64,000 nucleotides of DNA from Papilionanthe hookeriana x Papilionanthe teres (Eukaryota > Streptophyta > Magnoliopsida > Asparagales > Orchidaceae): positions 76,841,877-76,905,876 of the forward strand of contig CM040426.1 in assembly GCA_022702705.1 (NCBI GenBank), read 5' to 3'. A model generated the notes under the pieces. It had not been told where the DNA came from. It worked only from the letters and a program-made list of their open reading frames with translations, and ran no database searches. The translations under genes and the position numbers were made by a program. Shown in pieces: positions 28,501 through 41,000 of this stretch; positions within the stretch are counted from its first letter, which is position 1; each line of letters opens with the position of its first letter.

Positions 28501-31500
28501 TTACCTTATGTTTAATGTCGAGCTTGTTGTCACCTACTTCTGTAATGATTTTAGGCATGCCTACATATTGATTTAGATATATGTCCCAAGATTCTGTATG
28601 ATCAAACACAACCTGAACGACAGATTATAGATGCGGCATCTTTGAAAATGAATCTAAGATTGCATCATTCGTAGTCAAATTATTTGAAAATTGCTTATTC
28701 ATAAAATTGACTACATTGTTGCACATCCAAAGTGTCAAAATTATATAGTATCCCCTCATTTGATTCGATTTATTAGAAGAAAACCAGGTGTAACATTGTG
28801 TACATTAGATATGAACTACCTCAATTGCAGTCAAAACTACTCTAAATATCTTCAGTTCTTGAAATAGATGTGTCGGCGTGTTTGGAATGTAAAAAATGCC
28901 CGAAAAAGATCCTCTTACACCATGAAATAATCGTATGATGATGACAGTAAACCTTTGACACAATGTCGTGCAAATTGTGTTGAAAATTCCCTAGTTACCA
29001 TCAAAATCACTGAAATGATGTCATTTGCAAAATAAGCTGTGCTATTATGTTAAAGTTGATTGTGGTATATAACTTTCTTAATTAGGTCATCACAAGGATG
29101 TGAAATATGAAATTTACTTGCACATGAGGTTGATGATAAATTTTGGAGGTAAAATAAAAAAAAATATGACTATATAATATATACAAAAATATTTTACATA
29201 TATTAACAAAATCTGTATATCAAAATCAATTAAGAAAAGTAAAAAAATTCATAAAAAATCTCATTTTTGTACACCCAAATTCTATACTATAGCACTAATC
29301 TCTATTTTATGTTTAGCTCTCATCATATTTGTTGTTTAGTACTGCGCCATCCCCATACTTGTACTATTAGTAGAAAATCATTAAAATTTAACTAAAAAAA
29401 ATGATGCCCATGCCTTATTCTTCTCTCTCCTCCCTCTCTCACGCATCTTTTTCTGCTCACCCTACCCAAAAACTCTTCCCTTCTCCCACATTAAGCCTAT
29501 TGTGCTCTAATCTCATCCCTCACACGCTGCTCACCACTGGGCATCCCCTCTCCATTTCATGTGGCACGGAAGCCATGCGGCTTTCAACTCAGCATCATCG
29601 CTGTCCTCGCTCAAGCCGCACTTCACTCTTAGAACTTCTCATCCCGCCGTCCCAAGTTCCATGCATTCTGCAAGCTCGCAATGGAACTAGAGGGTGGCTA
29701 AGAGAGATAGTTGCTACCTCTCAATTTTTACTAATATATTTAAAATCATATAATACAATAAAAAATTACCCTTTGCCATAAACTTGAATAATTAATAATA
29801 ATTTATTATTAAATATATTTGTTAATTTAATAGTTATGTTTACAATAGCTGTAATCTTTTTAAAAAGGGAAGTTTTAAATTTAAATTCTTACTATTTGTT
29901 TTTTGATTTTGCCACTCCTGAATTAAACCCCAAATGAACTCTTGTCTCTCTTGGATACCCTCATCAGCGTCACCTAGTTGTTGTTACATCATTTCGTTGC
30001 CATCATGGACATACCTCACTAATACCCCAACAGGGAGAGGAAAGCAGTTGGAAACTACAACAGAGAGAAGGAAATACTGTAGTGGGGAACTAATTGAAAA
30101 CAACATTAGAGACAGGAAACAATTGAAAACAATTCACTTCAAGAGTTCATATACGAGTCAAGATACAATGGACAAAGCACCATGTGAGAGCCACATCAAG
30201 ATACAACAACAAATGGTACAGGATGAGCACTAGACCACCCTCCAAGGAAAGAAAAAAAAAACTCAAAAACTACCTCCCAAAAAAGCCTACTTGTCTTTAT
30301 GAGCTAAGACCCTTTCTGATTACAAGTTTGCCATCCAAAGAATTAAATCTACAGGAAAACACGACACAAAATCCTAAATAAAATAACTACAAGAATGTCA
30401 GGACAACAAATTCTTCAAGCTCTGACATCATTCTCCCTGGATTTGCGGGGATTCATAAGAAGTAGTTTCTGAATCGGATCGTAACGTGGAGTCAATTTGG
30501 CGGCGTTGAATGTTGTAGTAATATTATGATCGTTAAGGAGATCAATTTGGTAAGCGTTGTCATTAATACACTTCACAATCCGAAAAGGTCCATTGGCTTT
30601 GGCCTCGGGCTTCCTATGTTTTCCTAGAGAAAAGCACTCTCTCCTTAATCTAATCCATACTTTCCTCTTCTTTGAAGGTAACAACATTTCTACTTTTGTT
30701 TGCTTGTCGTTGATATACCTCATTTTATTTAAGGATATTCTCTCAATCCAATTTATGGACCTCTTGGATTTCTTTCAGTCGAGCCTCAATATCCGGGGTG
30801 ACGGATTGGATTGGAATATCCAAAGTAAGATCATGTGAATTTCTCCCATAAACCACCTCAAAAGAGTTGTATCTTAATTTTTGGCTGCGGGATCGATAAG
30901 TAAACTCAACTTGTGATAGAAGATCCCATTGTGTAAGGTTCTTACCAGCATAGCAAAAAAGTAGGTCCCATTACTTCTATTAACATCTTTTGTTGGCCCA
31001 TCTGTTTGTGGATAAGAAGTTGAACTATATTGACGTTTGGTTTTCAATTTGCTCCATATTGTTTTCCAAATTTTGCATAAAAACTTAACGTCTCGATCTG
31101 AAGTGATAGTCCGTGGAATGCCATGTAAACGGACCACCTCCTTGAAGTACAAATCGACTATGTGAGAGGCATCTAATGAGTCCTTACATGGTAGAAAATA
31201 GATAGTCTTGGAAAATCTATCTATCACCATCATGTTAGAATCCTTATGTTGTTTAGCTTGTGGTAAACCAACCATAAAATCCAAGCTATCTAACATCCAT
31301 CGAAGAATATTCAGGAACGGGCAAGGGAATGTATAAATCTGAATTTTGAGTTCTTGTCTTAGCTAAATGAAAAATACGACACCTCTTCACATGACGATCC
31401 ACCTGCATAGAGGTCCAATAAAATTTGTTTGGTAAGAGATTTAAAGTCTTATCTCTTCCAAATGGTCTGCTAGGCCCTCATCATGATCTTCCATTAATAT

Positions 31501-34500
31501 GGCTTCTATTAAGGAATACTTAGGAATGCATAAACAATTTTCTTTGAACAGTAAATCATCCTTGATGTGAAAAATTTTGTAACCTTTGACTAGACATTGT
31601 TCTCATGTCACTTGTAATTCAGGATCCTTGTGATTCATTTCTCTTATTAGCTCAAAATCCACAACTCGTGCTTGCATGATCGGTAGAGTAACTTTCCAGT
31701 GACTAAAAGAATCATTACTTGATTAGAAAGTCTCGCTTTGTGCTTGAGAATAAATTTAAAGACTGTCTTGTGGCATGCCTTCCTTTTAGTTTATTGATCT
31801 GTATAGAGAGAAAGTTCATTAGCTGAAAGAAAATGACTCCAATATTGTAGGGCCTTCCAATAGAATAAAACTCTTTATTATAAATTGAATATTTTTTTTT
31901 TTGGAGTCATTGAGTTTTTCACTGAAAAATGCTATGGGATACCCTTGTTTAATAAAGTCTGTTTCAATACTGGTGTTAGGTGCATCATGCTTCATCTCAG
32001 ATAAAAGATCAACATCTGGAAGCTTTAAGACTGTAGCGGCACATAGGGCATGTTTCAAGCGATCAAATCTGAGTTGTGCTTGGTCGATTCAACAGAAATG
32101 GATTGCTTTGAGGAATTTGATCATTGGGGCAGCAATGCTACTAAAGGTCTTAACAAACCGAGGATAGAAAGAGGCCAACCCGTGGAATTGTCTAACTTCA
32201 ATGAAAGGTGTAGTTGTCGGCCAGTCCTTTACAACAATAATTTTTTTGGAATCCACCTCCATTCTAGTTGTGGAGATCACAAATCCCAATAAATTGATGC
32301 GGGGAACTATGAATTCACACTTAACCTTAATGGCAAAAAGCCGTTGGGATTGTTGGTCCTTAAAAACGCCCAATAAATGTTGCTAATGTTCAGCCTTGTT
32401 AGAGCTATAAATCAAAATATCTTTGAAGAAGATCACCCCAAACTTTCCTATTAAATGTTGGAAAACTTTATTCATTAGGTGCATGAATGTGCTCGAGGCG
32501 TTAGAATACCCGAATGACTTCATCTTCCATTCATATATCCCATCTCTTGTCTTGAACGTTGGTTTCCATTCATCTCCCGACTTCATAAGGATTTGATGAT
32601 ATAATTGCTTCGAAAGTCTATTTTGGAGAAAACAACCTCTTTTAACTGATCAAAAAATCGTCTAATCAAGGAATGAGAAACATATATTTGATAGTGTTTT
32701 TATTTACAACCCGACTGTCAATGCACGTGCGCCATGATCCGTCCTTCTTTGGAACTAGGAAAGCTAGAATCGTCCAGGTGTTAGCACTATGCCGCATCAA
32801 CCATTTGCTTATCTGCTCATCCACTTGGCTTTAAACTCCTCATCTTTCTTTGGAAATATCCTATGTGCGGATTTGTTGGGGATAACCAAACTAGGCACAA
32901 AGTGAATGGCCTTTTCCTCCTATGCAGGAATATCAGGAAGATGTCTTTGAACTGTTGTATCAATCTCTGGACTTCAGGAGGGGGTATTGGTTGTGTCGGC
33001 CGCTGAAAAGGCTTCTTTGAAATTTTTAAGATTTTAATGTAATGTATATATATATTGATTTTTGAAAGTAAGAGTTTTAAATTTAAAAAAATATGAGAAT
33101 GAGAATGGACGGATCTCATTCGTTTAGCAGTTTGAATGAACGAGTGTAATATCGCAAGTAACGCATCTATCCCGAAGAATAGACACCCTACTTAACGATA
33201 TCGCTCGATCAAATAAACTACAGAATTCATGACATCCGTTCTGGTCTGCGAACCTTTATGTGGACCGACAAATTCCCCTATTTAATACAAAAGAATCAAA
33301 TAGTGTTTATATTATCTGGGGTCTTTAAAGCTCCCTATAGATGCAGCCACTATAGATCAATTACCCCTCAAATGACCGAAGTCACCTGAGAGAACTCTCG
33401 ATTTAGATCAGGGGTTTCTATCTTCATGAAATCAAAATGTAGGGTTTTCAACGAAGTGTGATAGTAGGAAATCCAATAGGTGAAAGGTGCAACGAGGAAC
33501 AGTTGTTTCCAGAGTCAAGGGAAAGAAAGGTAGGAGACGTCACGGATCTCGAGGAGAACCTCGATGACTTCCCAGACTATCCTATGGTTGGGCTTTAAAT
33601 TTTGGAAGATGAACTTATTTTAGTTTCAATCCTGTCAATTAATTATAGGAATTACATGATCACATGATTATGTAGATAACCTAAAAGATAGGAGGATTTA
33701 CGTCGTATCGGACGACGACCTCGGAATCCTAAGCGAGTTAGGGCTTATATTGCACAGCAGGGCGGTGCAAAAGCCTAAAAGAACATGTGAGGATTTATGT
33801 CGCACTAGGCGGACTACCTCGAAGTCCTATGGCTTGTTATTTAAACTAAGGAATGGTTTTGCTGATGTCGACACATGTTTTGCTGAAGAAGATGACCGTG
33901 CTGTCCACCATGCTCCAAGTTTCGAGCTTCACGTCGTAGCAAGGTTGCAGTTTAGATTTAAAGTTTAGGTTAAAGTGAACATGCAAGTTGTTTTATTTCA
34001 TTTTTATTATCACTTTTATTGCGAGAGTGAGTGTGTGCAACAGTGACAGGGGTAGCAGTAAAAGGAAGCATGCAAAACAAGCGGAACATCGCTATAGTGA
34101 ACAACGCGAGCTGTGTATCACAAACGAGTTATCGTTAAGGCTAAGCGATAAACATGCTAAGCTAAACGAGAGTGCGTCTTCGAAAAGTAAAACATGCTAT
34201 ACTAGCAGGAACAGATATTGGAAAAGTAAAACATGCTACGCAGTAAAGGAAAGAAGTAGAAAAATGCTGCAAGTGTACCGTAGGCGATGATTACCCGCGG
34301 TGTATCGTCACCTGTTTATTGTTTTCTTTTTTTTACTGTTTTCCTGCAGAAAAGGCATTAGTGCAAGAAAAGAGCAAAAGTAAACGTAGTAGGAAAGACC
34401 TAAGTGAGCAGGGGTACTACTGTACGTGCACAATAAGCAAAGTACGAAAACCTGACAATAAAACAAAAGAAAGACGACGAGGGAGCAAAGAAAATCATAA

Positions 34501-37500
34501 AAGAAAACCAGGAAAATCGAGAAAGGAAGAAAGGAGCGTCCGTAGAAAACCTCGAAGAAAATCACGAACGAAAGCAAAACAAAGTCGTAGTTAAAACCGC
34601 AAAACACCTGAAGAAACTCGCAGATGTCCCGCTAAACTCACGGCGAACCGTAGGAAAGCCATGGGGCATCTGGAAAAAGACCCGTAAGCACGGTGGTGTT
34701 AAGGACTCGGAGCCGTGCTTATATGTCCCACCCTAGGTGTCGACTACTGCACCGATTTTCCGCAGAGCGCACACTCTAACCCGACTCGAGTAGCCGACCG
34801 TGGACCTTTGTAAATTTTCACACATTTCATTTTAGGTTTGCATGCGAGTAAAAGTTCGTGAGTAAGTAAGAGCTGGAGTCGTAGTGGAGGTAATTTTGTA
34901 TTTTTCAAATGTATGTATTTTGTTTTGAAATATTTTCGATCCATGGGTTAGCTACCCTAATCGACTGTAGACTGCTTAACATCTTTAGACCGCCGACAGT
35001 AGAAACCCCAAGGATGGGCGAATAGTGCCGTGATTCCTGCTCTACTCTCTACAGAGTCTCTGAGTCAGGCGACGCCATTCTATAATCCTCTCGTAACCTT
35101 CTCTTATGCAATATTATCAGTGTCCCTACCGCACTTACAGCCTTGCTACTGATGACCCCACATATAGTCTAAAGAGGCATATGTGCACACTTACACGTCC
35201 CCAGTAAGTGTGGGCGTTGAGCCAAGAACAAGGAGAAACCAGGGACGAGGAGCACGAAAAGAAAGAGTGAAAACGGTCCACCTAACACAATTTCGTAAAA
35301 AGAGGTGAACCGTTTTCTATTGACAATCAAAACAAGTCACCCTGAACTCCCGACCGTCCTTACACAACCTAAAAAAAAAGGACCTAAAGACACAACGGCG
35401 CTCTCGGAGAGGATAAGGACTAAACCACTAGGGAACACACCCCTTTCCCCCAAACGACAGTTGTAAAAGCATGAAAAACAGACATAATGATACTGACCAA
35501 GCCCTGAACTCTGGACCACTGCACGGGATTTCTCCAAACTCCAAGTACTCGCATTAATTTTCAATCTCGAAATACGTACCCCCGCAGAGCTCACCTACTG
35601 GCTCGGGACTCCATCTATGACAATAGAAGAATCGCAAACTTTCAATGCATAAGAAAGAGAATGGATGCTCGAAGCTCACCAAACTAGCATCAATTCCACC
35701 AAATAAACCTCCAAAAAGTATTTCGAATATCGTGCTCAATTTATTTCCCACAAGTAATTCAGGAGGCTCTTCCAAATTCATTAAATCAATTTCATAGACA
35801 AGTGTAGCAAAGAGCAAAGCCACCATCACAAGAATCACCCCAATACGGCTCTCGGCCAGGGCTAAAAACAGGAGTAAAGGCTCACGGCCTAAGCTACAAC
35901 AGAGGGGCAGCAAGAGGTAAGGCCCCGACAATCCAAATCACCGCAATGAGGCTCACGACCAAGCCCCAACAAACCACTCATATTAAATCAAATTCATCAC
36001 AAATGCATAGGAATGAACCCATAGGGTAACCAAGCAATTCAGCCGACCTACAGCCTAAAAGAAGCACAAACCCGAGCCCAGGAGAGACCTATACCCGAGC
36101 CGTTCAAAGGCTGTACCGGGGGAAGCTGCAGGAATAGCAGGAACCAAAACCGAGCCCCCCATATCAAGTGCAAAGAGAGCAGCTGCAAGAGCAGCAAAAC
36201 CACAAAACCGAGCCCCCATATCAAGTGCAAAGAGAGCAGCTGCAAGAGCAGCAAAACCACAAAACCGAGCCCCCATATCAAACGCAAAGGAGCAATCTAC
36301 AAGAGCAAGAGAAACACAAAACCGAGCCCCCATATCAAGTGCGAAGGAGCACTGCAAGAGCAACGAAACACAAAACCGAGCCCCCATATCAAGTGCAAAG
36401 GAGCGAATTGCAAAGAGCAAGAAAACCACAAAGCCGAGCCCCCAAGAAGTACAAGGGAGCGAGCTGCAAGAGCAGACAGAAACCACAAAACCGAGCTAGA
36501 CAGCCCCACTCGAACCATCATTAAGTACCCGGCCGAGCCAAGTGAATCAGCTCCTTCACAACAAAGCCAGGGCAAAGACAAACACCATAAATGCAAAGGA
36601 AATCGAGGCACTGCAGGCCCAATCCGAGCCATAGTAGGTGTGGGAATCAATATAAAAATCAAGTCACAGCATTCCCCACTTAAAGCCAAAATGAAAGGGA
36701 GCTAAATGAGCCAAACCCGAGCCCATATAGGGTCGAACCCGAGCCATGGCTGAGCTGGAATGAGGCCAACCTCAAATTAAAACAGGGGAAATAGCAAAGC
36801 CAACAAGAAATCAACCCATGTAAGACTAAAACCGGGTCCCAAATTGGGCTCAAAACAAAGAACATAACGAGGCTCAACAAAACCCAATATAAGCATAAAT
36901 CCAAAATACCAAAGTGGACTTCTCGAATAGGAAATAAATCAAGCCAACCGAGCTCCCAAACAAAGCCAAAATGAATTTCTCAAAGCATTGAAATAAGAGC
37001 AGCAAATATGCATTGAAATAGCCTCTTGGCTAGGGGCTAGGGTAAGCTAACCGAATATCCAAATGAGGCTAAGCTGAGCCATGGTAAAGTTGAGACCAAT
37101 GCTAGCATGAGGCTAAAACAAATACCTCCACACATTCCATACATCAACACATAGAGCCGCCACATGTTTAAGATGAGAATACCCATAAGGCTTTTCAAAA
37201 ATTAGATTATAACCTCCCTCTAGCATGCCATTGTCATAAAGAAAGCCACAAGGAGCAAAACCAAGCCCCCATACATACATATTAAAGCTAAAAAGAAGTT
37301 ATTCCATGATTCGTGCTAGAAAGAAAGTGAGAAGAGGGGCTTAGAATGCATACCCCAACATGCTAAAAGAGACTAATACTTTGCCTCAAAACATATTTTT
37401 CATGCCTCAAATGATATAAAAGAGAGAGAGGAGCCACAAACCGCAGCCATCTTAGGCCAAACCGAGAAGGAGAGAAAGGGAGGAAGGCATACCAGTGTAG

Positions 37501-37963
37501 AGCACACAAGAAAAAACAAAGACAACCAAGCTCCACTCCAACACCAATTTCTCAAGAGGAAGCAGGCAACCAACCAACCAACCCTAAATCCATCCAAGAA
37601 CAAGGCCTTTATAGGCAGAGGAGGGAAAGGAAGGCCACTCCTTACCTTTAGAGCCGGGCGCAAGTGGGGAAGGGTCGGGGAGATGACGACAAATTGCCGC
37701 AGGTAAAAGCCGAGGCTTGGCAGCAAGGGCGAGAGTCGAGCGGGCGACAGAGCTGCGCAGAGAGATCACGCGAGGTGACTCGCGCAGGATAACCCTCGAG
37801 CAGGTATGGGGAGAACCACGCGGGGCTCCATAGGGCAACGGCTACAAGGAAGAGGCGCGCTCGAGCGCGGGAGAAGCAGGGAACGAGAGCCCCCATCGAA
37901 CGAGCGAGAGACAGCCAGCCGATCGAACCGGTAGGGATTAGGGCTTAGGATAGATTAAATAGG

Positions 37964-38020
<57 letters not shown>

Positions 38021-41000
38021 TATTTATTTTATTAAAAATCAAGCCCAAAATCACAATTTCCGCCCCGGCAGGCGATCATCGCAAATTAAATATCAATTTT
38101 ATGCAGAAACGACATTCCGGACGCAATGGCGCAGTCCGTTTCGCCATCCGAGGTCGTTCAGACAACCTCGTCGACGGTCGCGTCGAAAGCGCGTCAAATC
38201 CGGCATTTTCTGAAACTCTGACTCGACGTCGATCGTCCCGGCGTTTCGGCTCAATCTTGACTCGCTGCGAGGTGGTTGAAAGCATCGAGGCTGTGGTCCG
38301 AGGAATTTGTGCTCGGTGGTGCAGGAAACGTGCACAAGGCTGTCCTAAGGTCCGATGGTCCTATAGGAACTCAATTTGGACTCCTAACGTCAATTTCAAC
38401 CTACTATGAGCTAGCGGTACGGAATTTCGTCCGGGATTCCAAAAGAGTAAAGAGGTGGTTTTGAGCATTCTAAAACGAGGTAGGCCCATTGCTAAGAATC
38501 TAAGATCGTCGGGGAAGCTCCTAAAGCTAGAACCCTAAATCCTAGGAGGAAAACTAAACCTCGACCAAAGTGAGGTCAACAGGTTGTTGTCCAGAATTTC
38601 GGTGATGATTAGGAGTACCCTGTCGCTACCTCCTTCAGATCTTTAAAAAACAGTGGAGTAAAAATATTGATTTTAGCTCTCGACTGGATTTCCTCCTTTA
38701 TTGGCAGCTAGATGGTTTGAATTCTCTCATTGATAAATGAATAAGTATTTGCATATGCATCATCAATTGTACGGTACCAAGCGATATATGGTAAGTGTTG
38801 AACGGTACCAAGCGATATATGGCAAGTTTTGATAAGAATTACATCATATAAAACCTTCTTTTGAAGTTTTAGACCGATTGAAAATTGCAATAAGGATTGC
38901 CAGGTGATTTTAATTTCAGACCCTTCTTGGGCCACGTGAGTTGGTAGGGATGAGGATGAGTTTGTGTACCTTGCCCATGCTCTTCACCATTGTTGTTGAA
39001 ACCACATTTCCTTAACTTCCACCATGGGTCAGGTTATAAAAATGTTATGCCGTAACCAATCTTGATTGGAAGATTGTTTGGCACTCAGAATACGTTTTAT
39101 CACAAGTATTTCTTCTTCATCCGCATGCATGAATTTCTTCCTTGTCAGATTATTGTCTTCTTCATCTACAACCTCATCTTCCTCTACCAAGGTAATGATG
39201 CATCAGTTTGGACAAGTTTAAACTTTGTGGCAAAATCCATTACATCTGGAATATCTTCCATTGGACAAAGTTTTTGCCATCTATTTGTTAGCAATCCCCC
39301 GCGGTTATTAGTGTTCTTTCCGCTGGGCTGCATCATAGCCTGGATCGGTTTGTTGGAACTGGCTAGATCAGTGGTAGGAATGTGCATAAGAGTGTTTCTA
39401 TCAAATTTATTTTATTTTTGTACCTTCATAACCAAGCTAGTCACATCATGGAATGTCTAGAAAGGCTGGAGTTGAACTTCACTAGCTATATATGGTCGTA
39501 GACCACTTAAGAAACATGCAGTCATGTGTTACTCGGGTTTGAAAATGTTAAATTTCGGTCCTAGCTGATCGAATTCAGTAGCATATTCTTCCACGGACAA
39601 TTCTCGTTAATGAAGGTGGTGTAGCCGAATGAACACCTTTGGTCGGTAGGATTACCGAAAGAATTTATGTTGTAGTTCTTTCGTCACCTTGCTCCAGGTG
39701 GTAATCTTGGACTGGCCTTCCCTTTGTCACGTTCTCTTCACGTTTTCCACCCAAAGAGAGGCGTTCTTCCTTAGTTTAATGGCTACAAGATTAACAATTT
39801 TTTCTTGGGAAACTTATTTTAATTCAAGAATTCTCTCTACCGTATGTAGCCAAGTAATAAATTTATCTGGATCTAGTCAGCCTTCAAAATCTGGAATGTC
39901 GATCTTGATTCCAAAATCAACAACGTCGCAATGTCTCCCTCCACTCATGCAGTGTTCGTGTCTTATCACTGGAAGTTTCTTAGAGAAAGGGGTTTTCAAC
40001 TTTCATCTTCTACCGCATCCATTTCTTGCTCCATAGTTCGATCTTCTGAATTTCTTTGTTTTGAGACTGCAAGTCGCTCCTGTAATCACCTAATTTCACA
40101 TTGTAAGTTTTTGACAATCAGTTCTTGATTGGGTCTTGTAACATTTCTTTGTTGAGGCATGTTTTTCCATTGGAAAATTGTAGAGGAAAGAAAGGAGAGG
40201 ATGAAGGAGCAGTTGAGAGAAATAATGTAAGAAAAACATAGTTGCCAGAATCGAAAAGAGAGGAAATTGTCTCCTTCTAATGCAATAATCAACAGGGAAG
40301 AAATAAAAGATAAAAGACATGTCGATATTTGAAGCAGGTGACGATTGTCCTAAACAAAACACATGGAAAACTGGTTTCAACACTTTAATACAACACATAT
40401 ATAAGAAAGGACTACAAAGGAATTAAAGAAAATAGAAAATAAAGTATAAGAATGGAAAGAGAGTCTATTTTGACTTGTCTCCCGCGATATATATTTCCAC
40501 GATACTGTAGTAGTTACAATATTGCAGCATTTTTGTTTTTGCAATAATCTCCCACATCAATTTCCTTGGTTGGGGGAGCTTCGACTTCATTCGTCGAAAC
40601 TTCTGGTTCCTCGTAGTACAAAGTAAAGTTTGTCATATTGAAAGTGGTAGGGATATTACAATCTTCTAGTAAGTCGATCATGTAGGTGTTGTCATTCCAC
40701 AACACCTTAATAGAATAAATATGCATTCTCTCTTGGCACATCATGAGTTGGAGTTGCATATAGATGTAGATTCCCGCAAAGTGACTCTCGATCCCTTAAG
40801 TCTGAAGCCTTATTCTTTAAGTTTTTGTACTTGAAATGTAGCTGATAAACCAATATGTGAGGAGAAAGCAGTTCTGAGGTGAAATATGTAACAAACTGAC
40901 CACTTTCACTAGCAATCACTTAGGAGAGATCTTTTCTCCACTGAAGGATCTAGATCCCATTGAAGAATTTCCTGCCTCATCAAACTCGTAAGACAAATTT

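Larger units (their letters stand above)
33046..38630. mobile_element. 5.6 kb unclassified insert splitting gypsy element A
   Basis: It separates the gag of element A (right) from its pol (left) and differs in composition: GC-richer, with few recognisable codons. It contains a splice-like stretch (34270-34375), a conserved-looking noncoding block (34980-35220), six 57 bp tandem repeats (36151-36494), a GC-rich segment (37640-37930), an (AT)n run (37968-38020) and a CpG-rich piece (38050-38400). The words GGAATTTCGTCCGGGATTCC near 38420 resemble LTR sequences of plant Ty3 elements in reverse orientation. I found no terminal direct or inverted repeats, so the class is open. Confidence 0.45.

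Noticed and set aside
36048..36689. Overlapping frames of 79, 118, 130 and 143 codons
   Set aside because: They are created by the 57 bp tandem repeats; a unit near a multiple of three stays open on several frames.
37400..38464. Several GC-rich frames of 60-130 codons
   Set aside because: Overlapping on both strands, without recognised domains, inside the unclassified insert.
33040..38645. Insert as an LTR element with TTTAA duplication
   Set aside because: A short TTTAA match near both borders is expected by chance in AT-rich DNA, and no terminal repeats support it.
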